Positions 45,243-53,235 of a DNA stretch of 64,000 bases are shown one piece after another (positions within the stretch are counted from its first letter, which is position 1; every line of letters begins with the position of its first letter). Source of the DNA: VBOC01 sp035635475 (GTDB lineage: Bacteria > Bacteroidota > Ignavibacteria > UBA10030 > SZUA-254). The stretch spans positions 11,266 through 75,265 of the forward strand of contig DASQAZ010000033.1 in NCBI GenBank assembly GCA_035635475.1. The letters run 5' to 3'. The position numbers and the translations under genes were made by a program. The notes below the pieces were generated by a model. It did no database searches, was not told where the DNA came from, and was given only the letters and a program-made list of their open reading frames with translations.

Positions 45243-46310
45243 TCACAAGTGAGGCAGTTTGTCAACTGCATTCCTCTTGCTTTCGTCTATCACCTTCGCA
45301 TAGATTTGGGTCGAATGAAGATCACGGTGTCCCAATAACTTTGACGTGGTGTAAATATCGACTCCGTTTGAGATCGCGAGAGTTGCGAAAGTGTGACGCC
45401 CGACATGCATTGAGAGCGATTTGCCAAGCTCTGCATCCTTGGCCCATTTCTTCAGTTGTTTGTCAATGACCGACTGTCTTGGGAGATAGAACACAACCTT
45501 GTCCGGCTGGGGTCTCTTTACCCGCATGCTCGGTTGCATTGTCTTTTGATCCTCAAGTATTCGTCGGGCCTGTTCTGAAAGGGGAAGACGCTCAGGGTTT
45601 CCGGTCTTACGTTGGCTAAATATCAAATAGCCATCTTTCACGTTATCCCAAGTCAATGAAATAATGTCAGAATATCTGAGCCCGGAAAAGCACGAGAACA
45701 AAAAAGCATTTTTTACATTCTCATTTGATGTTTTTGTCTTCGCGAGAGTTGAGATTTCTCCAAAGTGTAGGTATGTCGGCAGGTGTGGTTTCTTCTTGAT
45801 GGTAACAAATGCCGCCGGATTTGACGAAATGATCGAGTCTTTTACAGCCTGATTCAGTGCTGTCTTAATCCGTGAGAAATATATCTGCGCGGAGTTTGGG
45901 GAAAGTTCCCCTTCCTTCAAGAGGTACGATTTGAAACCTTCGAGAAATTCCCGGGTGAGCTGGCCGAATATCACGTCGGCGCCCGCGAAGTCCCTAAAGT
46001 GCGTGAGGGCATCCTCCCATGAGGAGCGAGTATTGAGTGCGTTTTTTGTACCAAGGAGTTTTTCAAAGTAATTCACGAAGCTTTGTTTTCGTTTGCTTGC
46101 GTGGAGAACTCCGTGCATTTGTTCGTGAAGTTCAAGCTCTCGCCTCGCCCGGATCTCCTCTGCCATTTTCAACGTCTCTCTGTTATTGAATCTATTACCC
46201 CCTAGGGAGAGACCAAGGGCTTCCTTTTTCCTCTTGCCATTAGAATTGATATCGAGGAATAGACGGACGGAGCCGGAGGGGAACTGTCGTTTGATGAGTC
46301 TTACGCCCAT
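45243..46310 (-). CDS. tyrosine site-specific recombinase (integrase)
   Basis: 355 residues from ATG 46310 (GAGG 6 nt upstream); the longer frame adds an unlikely leader. Arm-binding N-terminus (1-60), SAM-like core-binding domain (75-160), catalytic domain with Arg212 (FSGLRYSD), Lys235, His302 and Arg305 (MHVGRHTFA), His328 (LLGHRD) and nucleophile Tyr337 (STQIYAKV). All key residues are present. It should insert and remove the element at tRNA-Gly. Confidence 0.94.
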   Translation of the reverse strand: MGVRLIKRQFPSGSVRLFLDINSNGKRKKEALGLSLGGNRFNNRETLKMAEEIRARRELELHEQMHGVLHASKRKQSFVNYFEKLLGTKNALNTRSSWEDALTHFRDFAGADVIFGQLTREFLEGFKSYLLKEGELSPNSAQIYFSRIKTALNQAVKDSIISSNPAAFVTIKKKPHLPTYLHFGEISTLAKTKTSNENVKNAFLFSCFSGLRYSDIISLTWDNVKDGYLIFSQRKTGNPERLPLSEQARRILEDQKTMQPSMRVKRPQPDKVVFYLPRQSVIDKQLKKWAKDAELGKSLSMHVGRHTFATLAISNGVDIYTTSKLLGHRDLHSTQIYAKVIDESKRNAVDKLPHL

Positions 46311-46361
46311 GGAAACCTCAATGTTAATTGGTGGAACGTGAGTAATACAAATATACAAAAA

Positions 46362-46384
46362 CGAGGGACGGAAAAGGGACAAAA
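46362..46384 (+). repeat. 23-bp repeat inside right end, likely integrase arm site
   Basis: Exact copy of 35421-35443 in the same orientation, 52 nt upstream of the integrase start codon. Integrase binding here may also control its own gene. Confidence 0.7.
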
Positions 46385-46508
46385 ACTCGACAAAGAAGAA
46401 AAAAGATGGATAGGATGAGGAGTGAAGGAGGGGGCGACAACGCTGAAAGAAGTACTCTTTTCTACACTTTCTTTTTCTTGATTGTCATTGCTTGGATGGC
46501 CAAAATAT

Positions 46509-46528
46509 TACCGCTGAATTACTCCCGC
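46509..46528 (+). repeat. attachment repeat, right
   Basis: TACCGCTGAATTACTCCCGC, exact copy of the 5' end of tRNA-Gly. Marks the right edge of the element. Confidence 0.88.
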
Positions 46529-46606
46529 AAACTCGACTCTCTGAAATTATGATGGGCTCGCCATGATGGGTAAGTTCGCTCCAACAATTTAGGGTTGCAT
46601 ACGGAA

Positions 46607-46960
46607 CTAATCGCTGAGTAGTACTTCAGCTGGGACTTGCAACTTGCGATGAAGAACCCTCATCATTCTAACAGATAGGTTTCTTTTGCCACTAAATATT
46701 TCTGATACGCGCGCTCGTGTGCCAATAATTTTAGCCAGATCTGTATTAGACATCCCTAGCTGTTCCATTCTAAATTTTATTGCTTCGACCGGTGTTGGAG
46801 CCTCGATGGGAAAGTGCTCATCCTCGTAAGTTTCGACTAAGATAGCAAGGACTTCGACCGTGCGGCCTTTTTTGGTATTTGGCCTTGCATTGAAATTTGA
46901 TTCGATGAAAGCAAGGGCTTTTTCGTAATCTGCTTTTGTTCTAATCGGTTCAATGTTCAT
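46607..46960 (-). CDS. higA: HigA-type antitoxin
   Basis: 117 residues. N-terminal helical part (YEKALAFIESNFNARP), then an HTH_XRE domain: IKFRMEQLGMSNTDLAKIIG and VSEIFSGKRNLSVRMMRVL. Typical of the HigA family with a reversed order (toxin first). ATGA overlap with the toxin gene. Binds the toxin and likely the two palindromes upstream. Confidence 0.9.
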   Translation of the reverse strand: MNIEPIRTKADYEKALAFIESNFNARPNTKKGRTVEVLAILVETYEDEHFPIEAPTPVEAIKFRMEQLGMSNTDLAKIIGTRARVSEIFSGKRNLSVRMMRVLHRKLQVPAEVLLSD

Positions 46961-47250
46961 ATTGCCTCGGCGTCTATCGTGTCGTATTCCTTATGGGTTC
47001 CAATAAATCGTATATAGACTATCTTTGGCTTATATTTGATTGCAACGACAAGTCTGTATTTATTTCCACAAATGTTAAAAATCACTCTTCCTTTTTTTAG
47101 GACGCTTGCGGTTCCATACCTCTCCTTAATCTCGTTGCTATTATTCCAATCCGCCTTTTTTGCTTCGTGGTACCAAGCTCTAATTGATTGTTCGGCATCC
47201 TTGTGTCGTTTTCCGAACTGAATTAAGATGGGTCGCGCTAAAACTCTCAC
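46957..47250 (-). CDS. higB: HigB-type toxin
   Basis: 97 residues. HigB family mRNA interferase: AWYHEAKKADW, the VFNICGNKYRLVV-like strand pair (VIFNICGNKYRLVVAIKY) and VYIRFIGTHKEYD at the end. Cuts mRNA on the ribosome when free. The pair lies just outside the right edge of the element, yet has a similarly low GC. Confidence 0.9.
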   Translation of the reverse strand: MRVLARPILIQFGKRHKDAEQSIRAWYHEAKKADWNNSNEIKERYGTASVLKKGRVIFNICGNKYRLVVAIKYKPKIVYIRFIGTHKEYDTIDAEAI

Positions 47251-47265
47251 GACGGTCTTGATTCC

Positions 47266-47301
47266 TTCCCAAAGTGGGAATCAATATTCCCGTTTTGGGA
47301 A
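47266..47301. promoter_or_regulatory. paired HigA operators TTCCC-N5-GGGAA
   Basis: TTCCC-AAAGT-GGGAA (47266-47280) and TTCCC-GTTTT-GGGAA (47287-47301), centres 21 bp apart and 16 nt upstream of higB. Two turns of DNA between sites suit two HigA dimers on one face. The rest of 47302-47501 shows no gene. Confidence 0.75.
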
Positions 47302-47501
47302 CCATTCAATAAACTAAATTTCCCCTTGTTTGTCAAGCCTTACTGAGTGAGAGTTTGCGCCGTCCCGGGGCATTTATGATCAAGTATCCCGCAAAACAAG
47401 AGTCCTTCACAGTAACGTAGCATTCACATTATTCTTGATCCTTCTTCGCTTGATCGAACGGTGGTCCCTCATGTCCAGGTTTAAATTGGTATTGAGGTCA
47501 C

Positions 47502-48146
47502 TCAATTGCTTCGTTCGTGAGGGAGCATACCCGAGGCGAGCGGCCGCTCGATACCCAGCATCCAGCTCCGCATTGACTCGATAAATTTCGGAAATTCCTC
47601 GGGGTGACGCTGGATGCTCCTGGGAAAACTTGGGAAGAGGTTTCTCCGAAACCCGGCGCTGAGCTCCAATTGAATACCTTTTTGTCGAGCCCGATTGATA
47701 AAATTCCTTTGATCCTCCCCCTTCAGCTTCCCGGAAACAGGCACGACCGAATAGCCAAGTCCAATCAGATAACCACTCAGTTTCCGGACGAGCTCCTCAT
47801 TCCCGCCGCCCACCTGAGCAAAGGCGTCGTCGCCGTCGCAACCATGCAGGGCTAGCGCGACTTCCGCCTCCTGCACCATCGCCAGGCACCGCGGCTCGTC
47901 ATAGTGCGTGCTTGTTACGTGCAGCGTTTTGAAACAGTCTTTTTTTCTGACGCCGCTGAAGACAAAACAATCGAAGTCATCAATGGCAAGGGCGAGAGCG
48001 ATCGGCCCGGTGCACGGCTCAATACAGCCGCCGTGCGGAGCGAAGATTTTGACTTTTGACGCGTGCGAACCGTCAATATGGATCGTGTAATTGTCCCGAG
48101 CCGGGAGTGTACTCAGTAATTCCGTCATGCTGGAAAAATGGTCCAT
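47502..48146 (-). CDS. poly-gamma-glutamate hydrolase
   Basis: About 214 residues; ATG 48146 chosen, TTG 48155 also in frame. Family signature APHGGCIEPCTG with the zinc ligands His and Glu, then FSGVRKKDCFKTLHVTSTHYDEP. Homologues are zinc peptidases first found in Bacillus phages that cut gamma-glutamyl chains. No signal peptide is obvious. It ends the gene series of the pgs locus, 73 nt after the outer-membrane gene, and would trim or release the polymer. Confidence 0.85.
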   Translation of the reverse strand: MDHFSSMTELLSTLPARDNYTIHIDGSHASKVKIFAPHGGCIEPCTGPIALALAIDDFDCFVFSGVRKKDCFKTLHVTSTHYDEPRCLAMVQEAEVALALHGCDGDDAFAQVGGGNEELVRKLSGYLIGLGYSVVPVSGKLKGEDQRNFINRARQKGIQLELSAGFRRNLFPSFPRSIQRHPEEFPKFIESMRSWMLGIERPLASGMLPHERSN

Positions 48147-48218
48147 GAATTTCAATGAGCCGGGGATTCATCGGATGGAATTGGATCGATCCGGTCACGC
48201 GTTTTCACTCCGCACCGT

Positions 48219-50663
48219 CTATTCCTCATCTTCGTAGTGAAATTCCTCCTCTTTGCTTTTCTTCGGGATCGAGCCAAGCCGGTAGGTAAATCCGATATAC
48301 AGGGCTCGCGATTCGCGAGTGTTGAAGATAGTCTGGCGCAATCTGGGGATCACGAGTTCAAAATGCCTTTTTAAAGTCCCAAAAATATCGGAAGCACTCG
48401 CCATCAAGGAAAGTTTTCCGTCCCAGAGCTCCTGCCGCAATCCGAGGTTGACGACGCTGCTTGGAAAATACTCGCCCTGCGGTGTCAACCGCAATGAGCT
48501 CACGTGCGAATGGATCTGCAGTCTCGACCCCTTCGTGATGTTCAGATTCGTGGTAAGGGTGCCGCTCCAAGACATCCTCGATTGAAACTTCGCGTTTCCG
48601 ATATTCGTCGCGTCAAGCTCTTCATAGAGACCCGTCGTGCTCAGGTGGCCGTTGAAGAAATCCCCTGCGTGCCAAGAAAATATCAATTCCATTCCGGCCG
48701 ATCGAGCGGATGCTGCGTTCTGCTTTGTGGTCCGCAGGGTGGATCGGTTGACGAGCTCCTTTATCGAACTGATCGTGTTGGACTCACGGCGGTAAAAAAG
48801 GATTGGTTGAATAAACACCCGGTCGTACTGAATCTGGCATCCCAGCTCGAACGAGTGAAGATATTCCGGCAGAAGGGAGGGATTTCCGAACGAAAGGTTC
48901 TTCGGATCGCGATATTCGGGAAACGGATCGAGATCTCTTGGACGCGGCCGCGACGTCCTCCGGCTGAAGCTGAGTTTAAGCTCGGAGACCCTGCTCATTT
49001 TATACGCGAGGTGGACGCTCGGGAAAAAGTCAAAATAATTGTTCGTCATTACAGAGTCCAGGGTGACTAAATCCGATTTTCTGTCGTCCTGCTCGACTCT
49101 GAATCCTGCCAGAAACCCGAATTTTCCGAAGGATCGTTTGTAGGTCGCATAGAGAGAGTGAATGGATTCGTTGAAACGATAGCTGCTTGTCTTCGCCGAG
49201 TCCTCGATAAACCGATTCTGGGCGGGATCAAAATTTTCGGCATAAAATTCGAGGTTGGTGCGGCTGATATCGGCGGAATACCCCGCTTCCAGGGCGGAGG
49301 TCCGGGTGAATGCATTTGAATACTCGGCCGAAAGCTGAGTCTTGGAATCATTTTGACTGATCAAAGAGTTATCGTAGGCAGTAGGAAAGGCCGGAGACAC
49401 GTAGATATTGGTGAACCGGAAATCGTCCTCCTGCGGAGATCCTGATGTCGCAAATTCCAATCGCAGTTTGTGGTCCGACCGTGAAAAGGTATGGTGAAAA
49501 TTGGCGGTGATCGACCGTTCCTTGTCAAATTCATCGCCCGAGCCGTTACGATCGTACTCGGTGAGAACAATATTCCTGGAATTCTTCAGTGTCCTGTCGG
49601 AAGAATCGTTTCTCGTGAAGCTATTCTGAAAGTACGTGCCGGACAGGCCGAAGCTATTCGATGAATCGACGTGGAAATCCAACCCAAGCGTGAATAATTG
49701 CGTCACGGGGTGCGCAAAGGAACGGAGATCATCGGTGTAGGTAGATGCAAACGACGTCGGAGCGGCCGGGCTGGCAACCGCCCGCTCATCAGAATTGATG
49801 CGATTGCGGTTGTCTCTTCGGACGCTGGCGCTGCCGTAGACATTAAAATTGCCGGGGCTATAATTTATGCGCGTATTTCCATTGTGGCGGCCATCGTTGC
49901 CGATATGGGCTGTGAGGTTTCCATGTGTTCCAAGCGGGGTATCTTTCTTTAAAACGATGTTGATAATGCCCGATTTCCCCTCGGCCCGATACCGGGCGGA
50001 GGGGGTCGTGATGACCTCTATCTTTTCGATTGAACCGGCGGAGAGCTGTTCCAGGAACGTCCCCTCCTGTTTCTCCAACAACGGGGATCTCCTTCCGTTA
50101 ATCATGAGCAATACTCTTGACGATCCGCGGAGGAGCACCTCTCCATTAAGATCAATTTGGACCGAAGGAATATTCTCCAGAACGTCGCTCGCCGATTCCG
50201 CTTTGCTCAGCACATCCTGATCGATATTATAGACCATTCGATCAATCAATTGAATCATCTCCGGTTTGTCGGCGGTAATCGTCACAGCCTCCTGACTGAC
50301 CGCTCGAGAGGTCAATGTAATGAGCCCAAGATTCAGGTGCTTATGCTGGGCGTCGAGGGTAAATACCGGCGTCGATTTTTCCACATAACCCACGAGACCG
50401 TACTGGACGAAATACTCCCCCCACGGTATGTTCTTTAGCTCAAACTTTCCGGTTGATTCGGTGACAGATCCGGTGACCAGCGTGCTGTCGGTCTTCTTGA
50501 GGAGAAGGGCGTTGACATATTGCAATGAAGCCTTCGATGAATCGTCAACGACCACCCCTCTCACGGTCGCCGTGTTGGAGCTTTGCGCAAGAGTGTGTAT
50601 GGGCGGCCAGGAAAACCAGAATAGAACCCACGCCAGGATATAGTGGAAGGGGTTAATGCTCAT
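48219..50663 (-). CDS. outer-membrane beta-barrel protein, TonB-receptor-like
   Basis: 814 residues. Signal peptide (1-27), carboxypeptidase-regulatory-like domain (about 30-115: VRGVVVDDSSKASLQYVNAL), plug-like domain (about 120-245: VEVITTPSARYRAEGKSGIINI-type block), then an outer-membrane beta-barrel of the OMP_b-brl_3 type, ending near YIGFTYRLG with an acidic tail. The TonB box is not obvious. Encoded 54 nt after the unknown secreted protein of the pgs locus. It could import substrate or, here, serve as the exit for poly-gamma-glutamate; the latter is a hypothesis. Confidence 0.86.
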   Translation of the reverse strand: MSINPFHYILAWVLFWFSWPPIHTLAQSSNTATVRGVVVDDSSKASLQYVNALLLKKTDSTLVTGSVTESTGKFELKNIPWGEYFVQYGLVGYVEKSTPVFTLDAQHKHLNLGLITLTSRAVSQEAVTITADKPEMIQLIDRMVYNIDQDVLSKAESASDVLENIPSVQIDLNGEVLLRGSSRVLLMINGRRSPLLEKQEGTFLEQLSAGSIEKIEVITTPSARYRAEGKSGIINIVLKKDTPLGTHGNLTAHIGNDGRHNGNTRINYSPGNFNVYGSASVRRDNRNRINSDERAVASPAAPTSFASTYTDDLRSFAHPVTQLFTLGLDFHVDSSNSFGLSGTYFQNSFTRNDSSDRTLKNSRNIVLTEYDRNGSGDEFDKERSITANFHHTFSRSDHKLRLEFATSGSPQEDDFRFTNIYVSPAFPTAYDNSLISQNDSKTQLSAEYSNAFTRTSALEAGYSADISRTNLEFYAENFDPAQNRFIEDSAKTSSYRFNESIHSLYATYKRSFGKFGFLAGFRVEQDDRKSDLVTLDSVMTNNYFDFFPSVHLAYKMSRVSELKLSFSRRTSRPRPRDLDPFPEYRDPKNLSFGNPSLLPEYLHSFELGCQIQYDRVFIQPILFYRRESNTISSIKELVNRSTLRTTKQNAASARSAGMELIFSWHAGDFFNGHLSTTGLYEELDATNIGNAKFQSRMSWSGTLTTNLNITKGSRLQIHSHVSSLRLTPQGEYFPSSVVNLGLRQELWDGKLSLMASASDIFGTLKRHFELVIPRLRQTIFNTRESRALYIGFTYRLGSIPKKSKEEEFHYEDEE

Positions 50664-50717
50664 CCACAGAAGGCTCGTTGCCCCACGAGTTTATTGGGAA
50701 TGCTCTGCGGGTGAGAG

Positions 50718-51620
50718 TCACCGCGCGTTATTCAAATCTTTTTCGGGGACTGAAAACCGGAGAGAGACGGACTTTGCGGATGTTTCGCTGAGGGTTACCT
50801 CATACGTATGTTGGCCCGCGGGGACTTCGAGAAGCAAAGAATTCACCTTGCCCGGAACGACTTCTTTCCACTCCTGATAACTGAGACCCACAGATTTAGT
50901 GGTCTCCAGCGGTCTTTGCGCGACAATCGTTTTGCCTTCCCGAAAGACGACCGAATATTTCTGCGCGCCTTTCATTTTCTCGTCGTAATTCAACCGCGTG
51001 CTGATCTGCACCTGTGTCGGTCCGACTGCGCGAAATTGGACGGGGCGGTCCTTGGATGAGACATAGTAAGCGATAAGATTCTCCGCAATCGTCGCTGTGA
51101 CGATCCTATCGTACGAAAGCGGTTCGATGGCAACCAATTTATTCGTCCCCTTGGACGGCTGGAAGAGCAATTTAATCACCGCATCAAAGGGCGTATCCTC
51201 GAGCGAGATTTTATACGAAAACGAGCCTTCGGGAACATTGAGGGAAAACTTGCGGCTCTTTCCCAAGACATCATTGGACGAGCGCAACACGGCGTCCGAA
51301 GCATCCGTCTGCGTCGTGTGTGCGCTGACCGTGTTGTTTCCCTCCTTGATCAGGATTGTATATTTTTGAGCTTCCGCGTTTCCTTTTGGCAGTTTCAATC
51401 GGCTCATGACACTGAGTCTCCCCGGTCCGTCGATCCGAACGCCGATCGGCTCCAGAGGCGTAAGGAGGTAATATTCTTTCTCGTTGCCGTTGATCAGCAC
51501 CATGACCGGTCTTCCCTTTATGGGAATCAGCGTTATAGAACTTCGGCCGGCTGCGGAAAGAAGGTTGGGAACGAAAAGGAGAACAACGAGCGTGAACCGA
51601 ACGATTTTCATCGAGGACAT
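50718..51620 (-). CDS. secreted two-repeat protein of the pgs locus, unknown
   Basis: About 300 residues from ATG 51620, with a strong GGAGG 4 nt upstream; ATG 51611 is also in frame. Signal peptide (to about SAAG), then two copies of a ~105-residue beta-rich domain. Copy 1 has YYLLTPLEPIGVRIDGPGRL and QKYTILIKEGNNTV; copy 2 has YYVSSKDRPVQFRAVGPTQV and QKYSVVFREGKTIV, both followed by S.SYK/HTYEV.L and a final hydrophobic strand. No family recognised. The gene begins on the last base of the PgsW-like stop, so it is translated with the polymer genes. Confidence 0.75.
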   Translation of the reverse strand: MSSMKIVRFTLVVLLFVPNLLSAAGRSSITLIPIKGRPVMVLINGNEKEYYLLTPLEPIGVRIDGPGRLSVMSRLKLPKGNAEAQKYTILIKEGNNTVSAHTTQTDASDAVLRSSNDVLGKSRKFSLNVPEGSFSYKISLEDTPFDAVIKLLFQPSKGTNKLVAIEPLSYDRIVTATIAENLIAYYVSSKDRPVQFRAVGPTQVQISTRLNYDEKMKGAQKYSVVFREGKTIVAQRPLETTKSVGLSYQEWKEVVPGKVNSLLLEVPAGQHTYEVTLSETSAKSVSLRFSVPEKDLNNAR

Positions 51621-52747
51621 CAAGCCTCCGTTTGGGAGAGTGGAATCGATTTTCTCTTGAATAGATAGTGTTTGACATCGATCCGGATGACCGCGAAAAC
51701 GACGACCCCCAGTATCACCGTCAGGATTATCGTGCTTGAGACAGAATATCGGTCTTTGAAGAAGAGAGATCCTTCCCCAAGCTCGGGCGCCTTCTCGGTG
51801 ACCTCGATGGGGAGATTATATTTCAGTGCGATCTTTTCCAACTCCAGGAGGTTGATGACGGGCAGGCCTTGCTCTGCGAAGAGATTGATGATACCGCGCG
51901 TGGGGAAATTCTTTACGGCGAGGTGCTGCGTGAGCCCCGGGGGGATGAGGCGCGCGTTGGCTGCTCCCCCTATCGATGCGCTGCCCCCTCCGATATTCAC
52001 GTAGCACGCGATCGGTTTCCCGTCCGCGGCAGCGGCATACATTTCCATTCTCTTGCTGATGCTTGCCTGCAGCGTTGGTTCATCGATAAACTTTACGTGG
52101 TTCCGCTCGACCGCCGCCTTGATGAGATCGCGGCCCTCGGGCGAAAGGCCCCGCCCGTTGTCCGACGGCCCTCCAATAGATGCTGCAACGGATTTAAGCT
52201 GGAAGATTCCCCGTTCGTTGAGAACGCGTTCCATATCCAGCCAGGTCAGGCTGGGCAGATTTGCGCCCCAATCCGAAGCACCGACCGAGCTGATGATGAT
52301 CGGCGTCAATTCCAAGGCGTCGCAGGCGGCGAGGAACGCGATGTTCCAGCCCGGCAGGGAACCCGTCATACCGGCGGCGACCACGGAACCTTTTTTCAAT
52401 TTCGCCTTGAGGAGCATGTCAACAAACACGGCTGCGTAGTTCGGATTGGTCGCAAGGATCTTCGCGTTCACCATCCCGCGATCCGAGGTAATCGGCGTCC
52501 GCTCCTGCCCGATCAGGCCCGTGTGATAGGGATCGTTCTGGACATCGATCGGAATCCCGAGCACGCGCGAATACTCCTTTATGGCCTGCGCGGCGAGCAG
52601 GGCAGTCTTCGCGGCCTGGAGCTTTTTGTCGTAGAACGGCTGGCGTTCCGGCGCGGCGGTTTTTTCCGCGACGGCAAAAATGAGCAACGCGAAGGCGGCC
52701 AGTCCGATCAGCGTGACGTTGCCCGGTTTACCCTCATTCAATTTCAT
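51620..52747 (-). CDS. poly-gamma-glutamate system protein (PgsW-like)
   Basis: 375 residues from ATG 52747, overlapping the pgsC stop as ATGA. One membrane helix at each end (LIGLAAFALLIFAVAE and IILTVILGVVVFAVI) with a large central domain containing GMTGSLPGWNIAFLAACDAL, SSVGASDWGAN and IACYVNIGGGSASIGG. This matches my memory of the TIGR04332 family found beside pgsB and pgsC in diderms without pgsA. Function not established. Confidence 0.83.
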   Translation of the reverse strand: MKLNEGKPGNVTLIGLAAFALLIFAVAEKTAAPERQPFYDKKLQAAKTALLAAQAIKEYSRVLGIPIDVQNDPYHTGLIGQERTPITSDRGMVNAKILATNPNYAAVFVDMLLKAKLKKGSVVAAGMTGSLPGWNIAFLAACDALELTPIIISSVGASDWGANLPSLTWLDMERVLNERGIFQLKSVAASIGGPSDNGRGLSPEGRDLIKAAVERNHVKFIDEPTLQASISKRMEMYAAAADGKPIACYVNIGGGSASIGGAANARLIPPGLTQHLAVKNFPTRGIINLFAEQGLPVINLLELEKIALKYNLPIEVTEKAPELGEGSLFFKDRYSVSSTIILTVILGVVVFAVIRIDVKHYLFKRKSIPLSQTEA

Positions 52748-53235
52748 ATCACCCAATCCTCGATATTAAATACTTCTCCTCCCGTTGTGATCATCAGGAT
52801 AAGCCGTATGAAAATCGCGGCAATGATCATCGTGGTGATGGTTTTCACGACGCCCTGCCGTTCCATCCAATTGGCGATGAGGCCCGGTATAATCAATCCG
52901 ATCGTTTGGAGTTCCAGTGTGGTCACGTTTGTCTGTATGATCAACAGTGCCCGCGAAAGCCAGCCGAACAGAAAGCCGACAAGAATCACCATCACAATCC
53001 TGCGGCGGCCGTAAATAAACATGTAGTTCGAGAGGTATTTCATCGTCAGGAATGTCAGGAGACTCACAAGCACGGTCCCGACAATTCTGAGGGGATGATG
53101 GATCATGAGAGCCACATAACCGGGCACGACCATGCCGCCGGCGGCAAGCCCAAGCGTCTCCGTGAAGATCAGACTCAGTACGAGACCGATTCCAACCGAC
53201 TCGATGATGATCTCTCGCGCGGCCTCAGTATGCAT
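52744..53235 (-). CDS. pgsC: poly-gamma-glutamate synthesis membrane subunit
   Basis: 163 residues from ATG 53235; the frame extends upstream only through the end of pgsB. Four or five membrane helices, with FTETLGLAAGGMVVPGYVAL, LSNYMFIYGRRRIVMVILVGF and IGLIIPGLIANWMERQGV, typical of PgsC/CapC. It forms the synthase complex with PgsB in the inner membrane. Starts 11 nt inside pgsB. Confidence 0.92.
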   Translation of the reverse strand: MHTEAAREIIIESVGIGLVLSLIFTETLGLAAGGMVVPGYVALMIHHPLRIVGTVLVSLLTFLTMKYLSNYMFIYGRRRIVMVILVGFLFGWLSRALLIIQTNVTTLELQTIGLIIPGLIANWMERQGVVKTITTMIIAAIFIRLILMITTGGEVFNIEDWVI

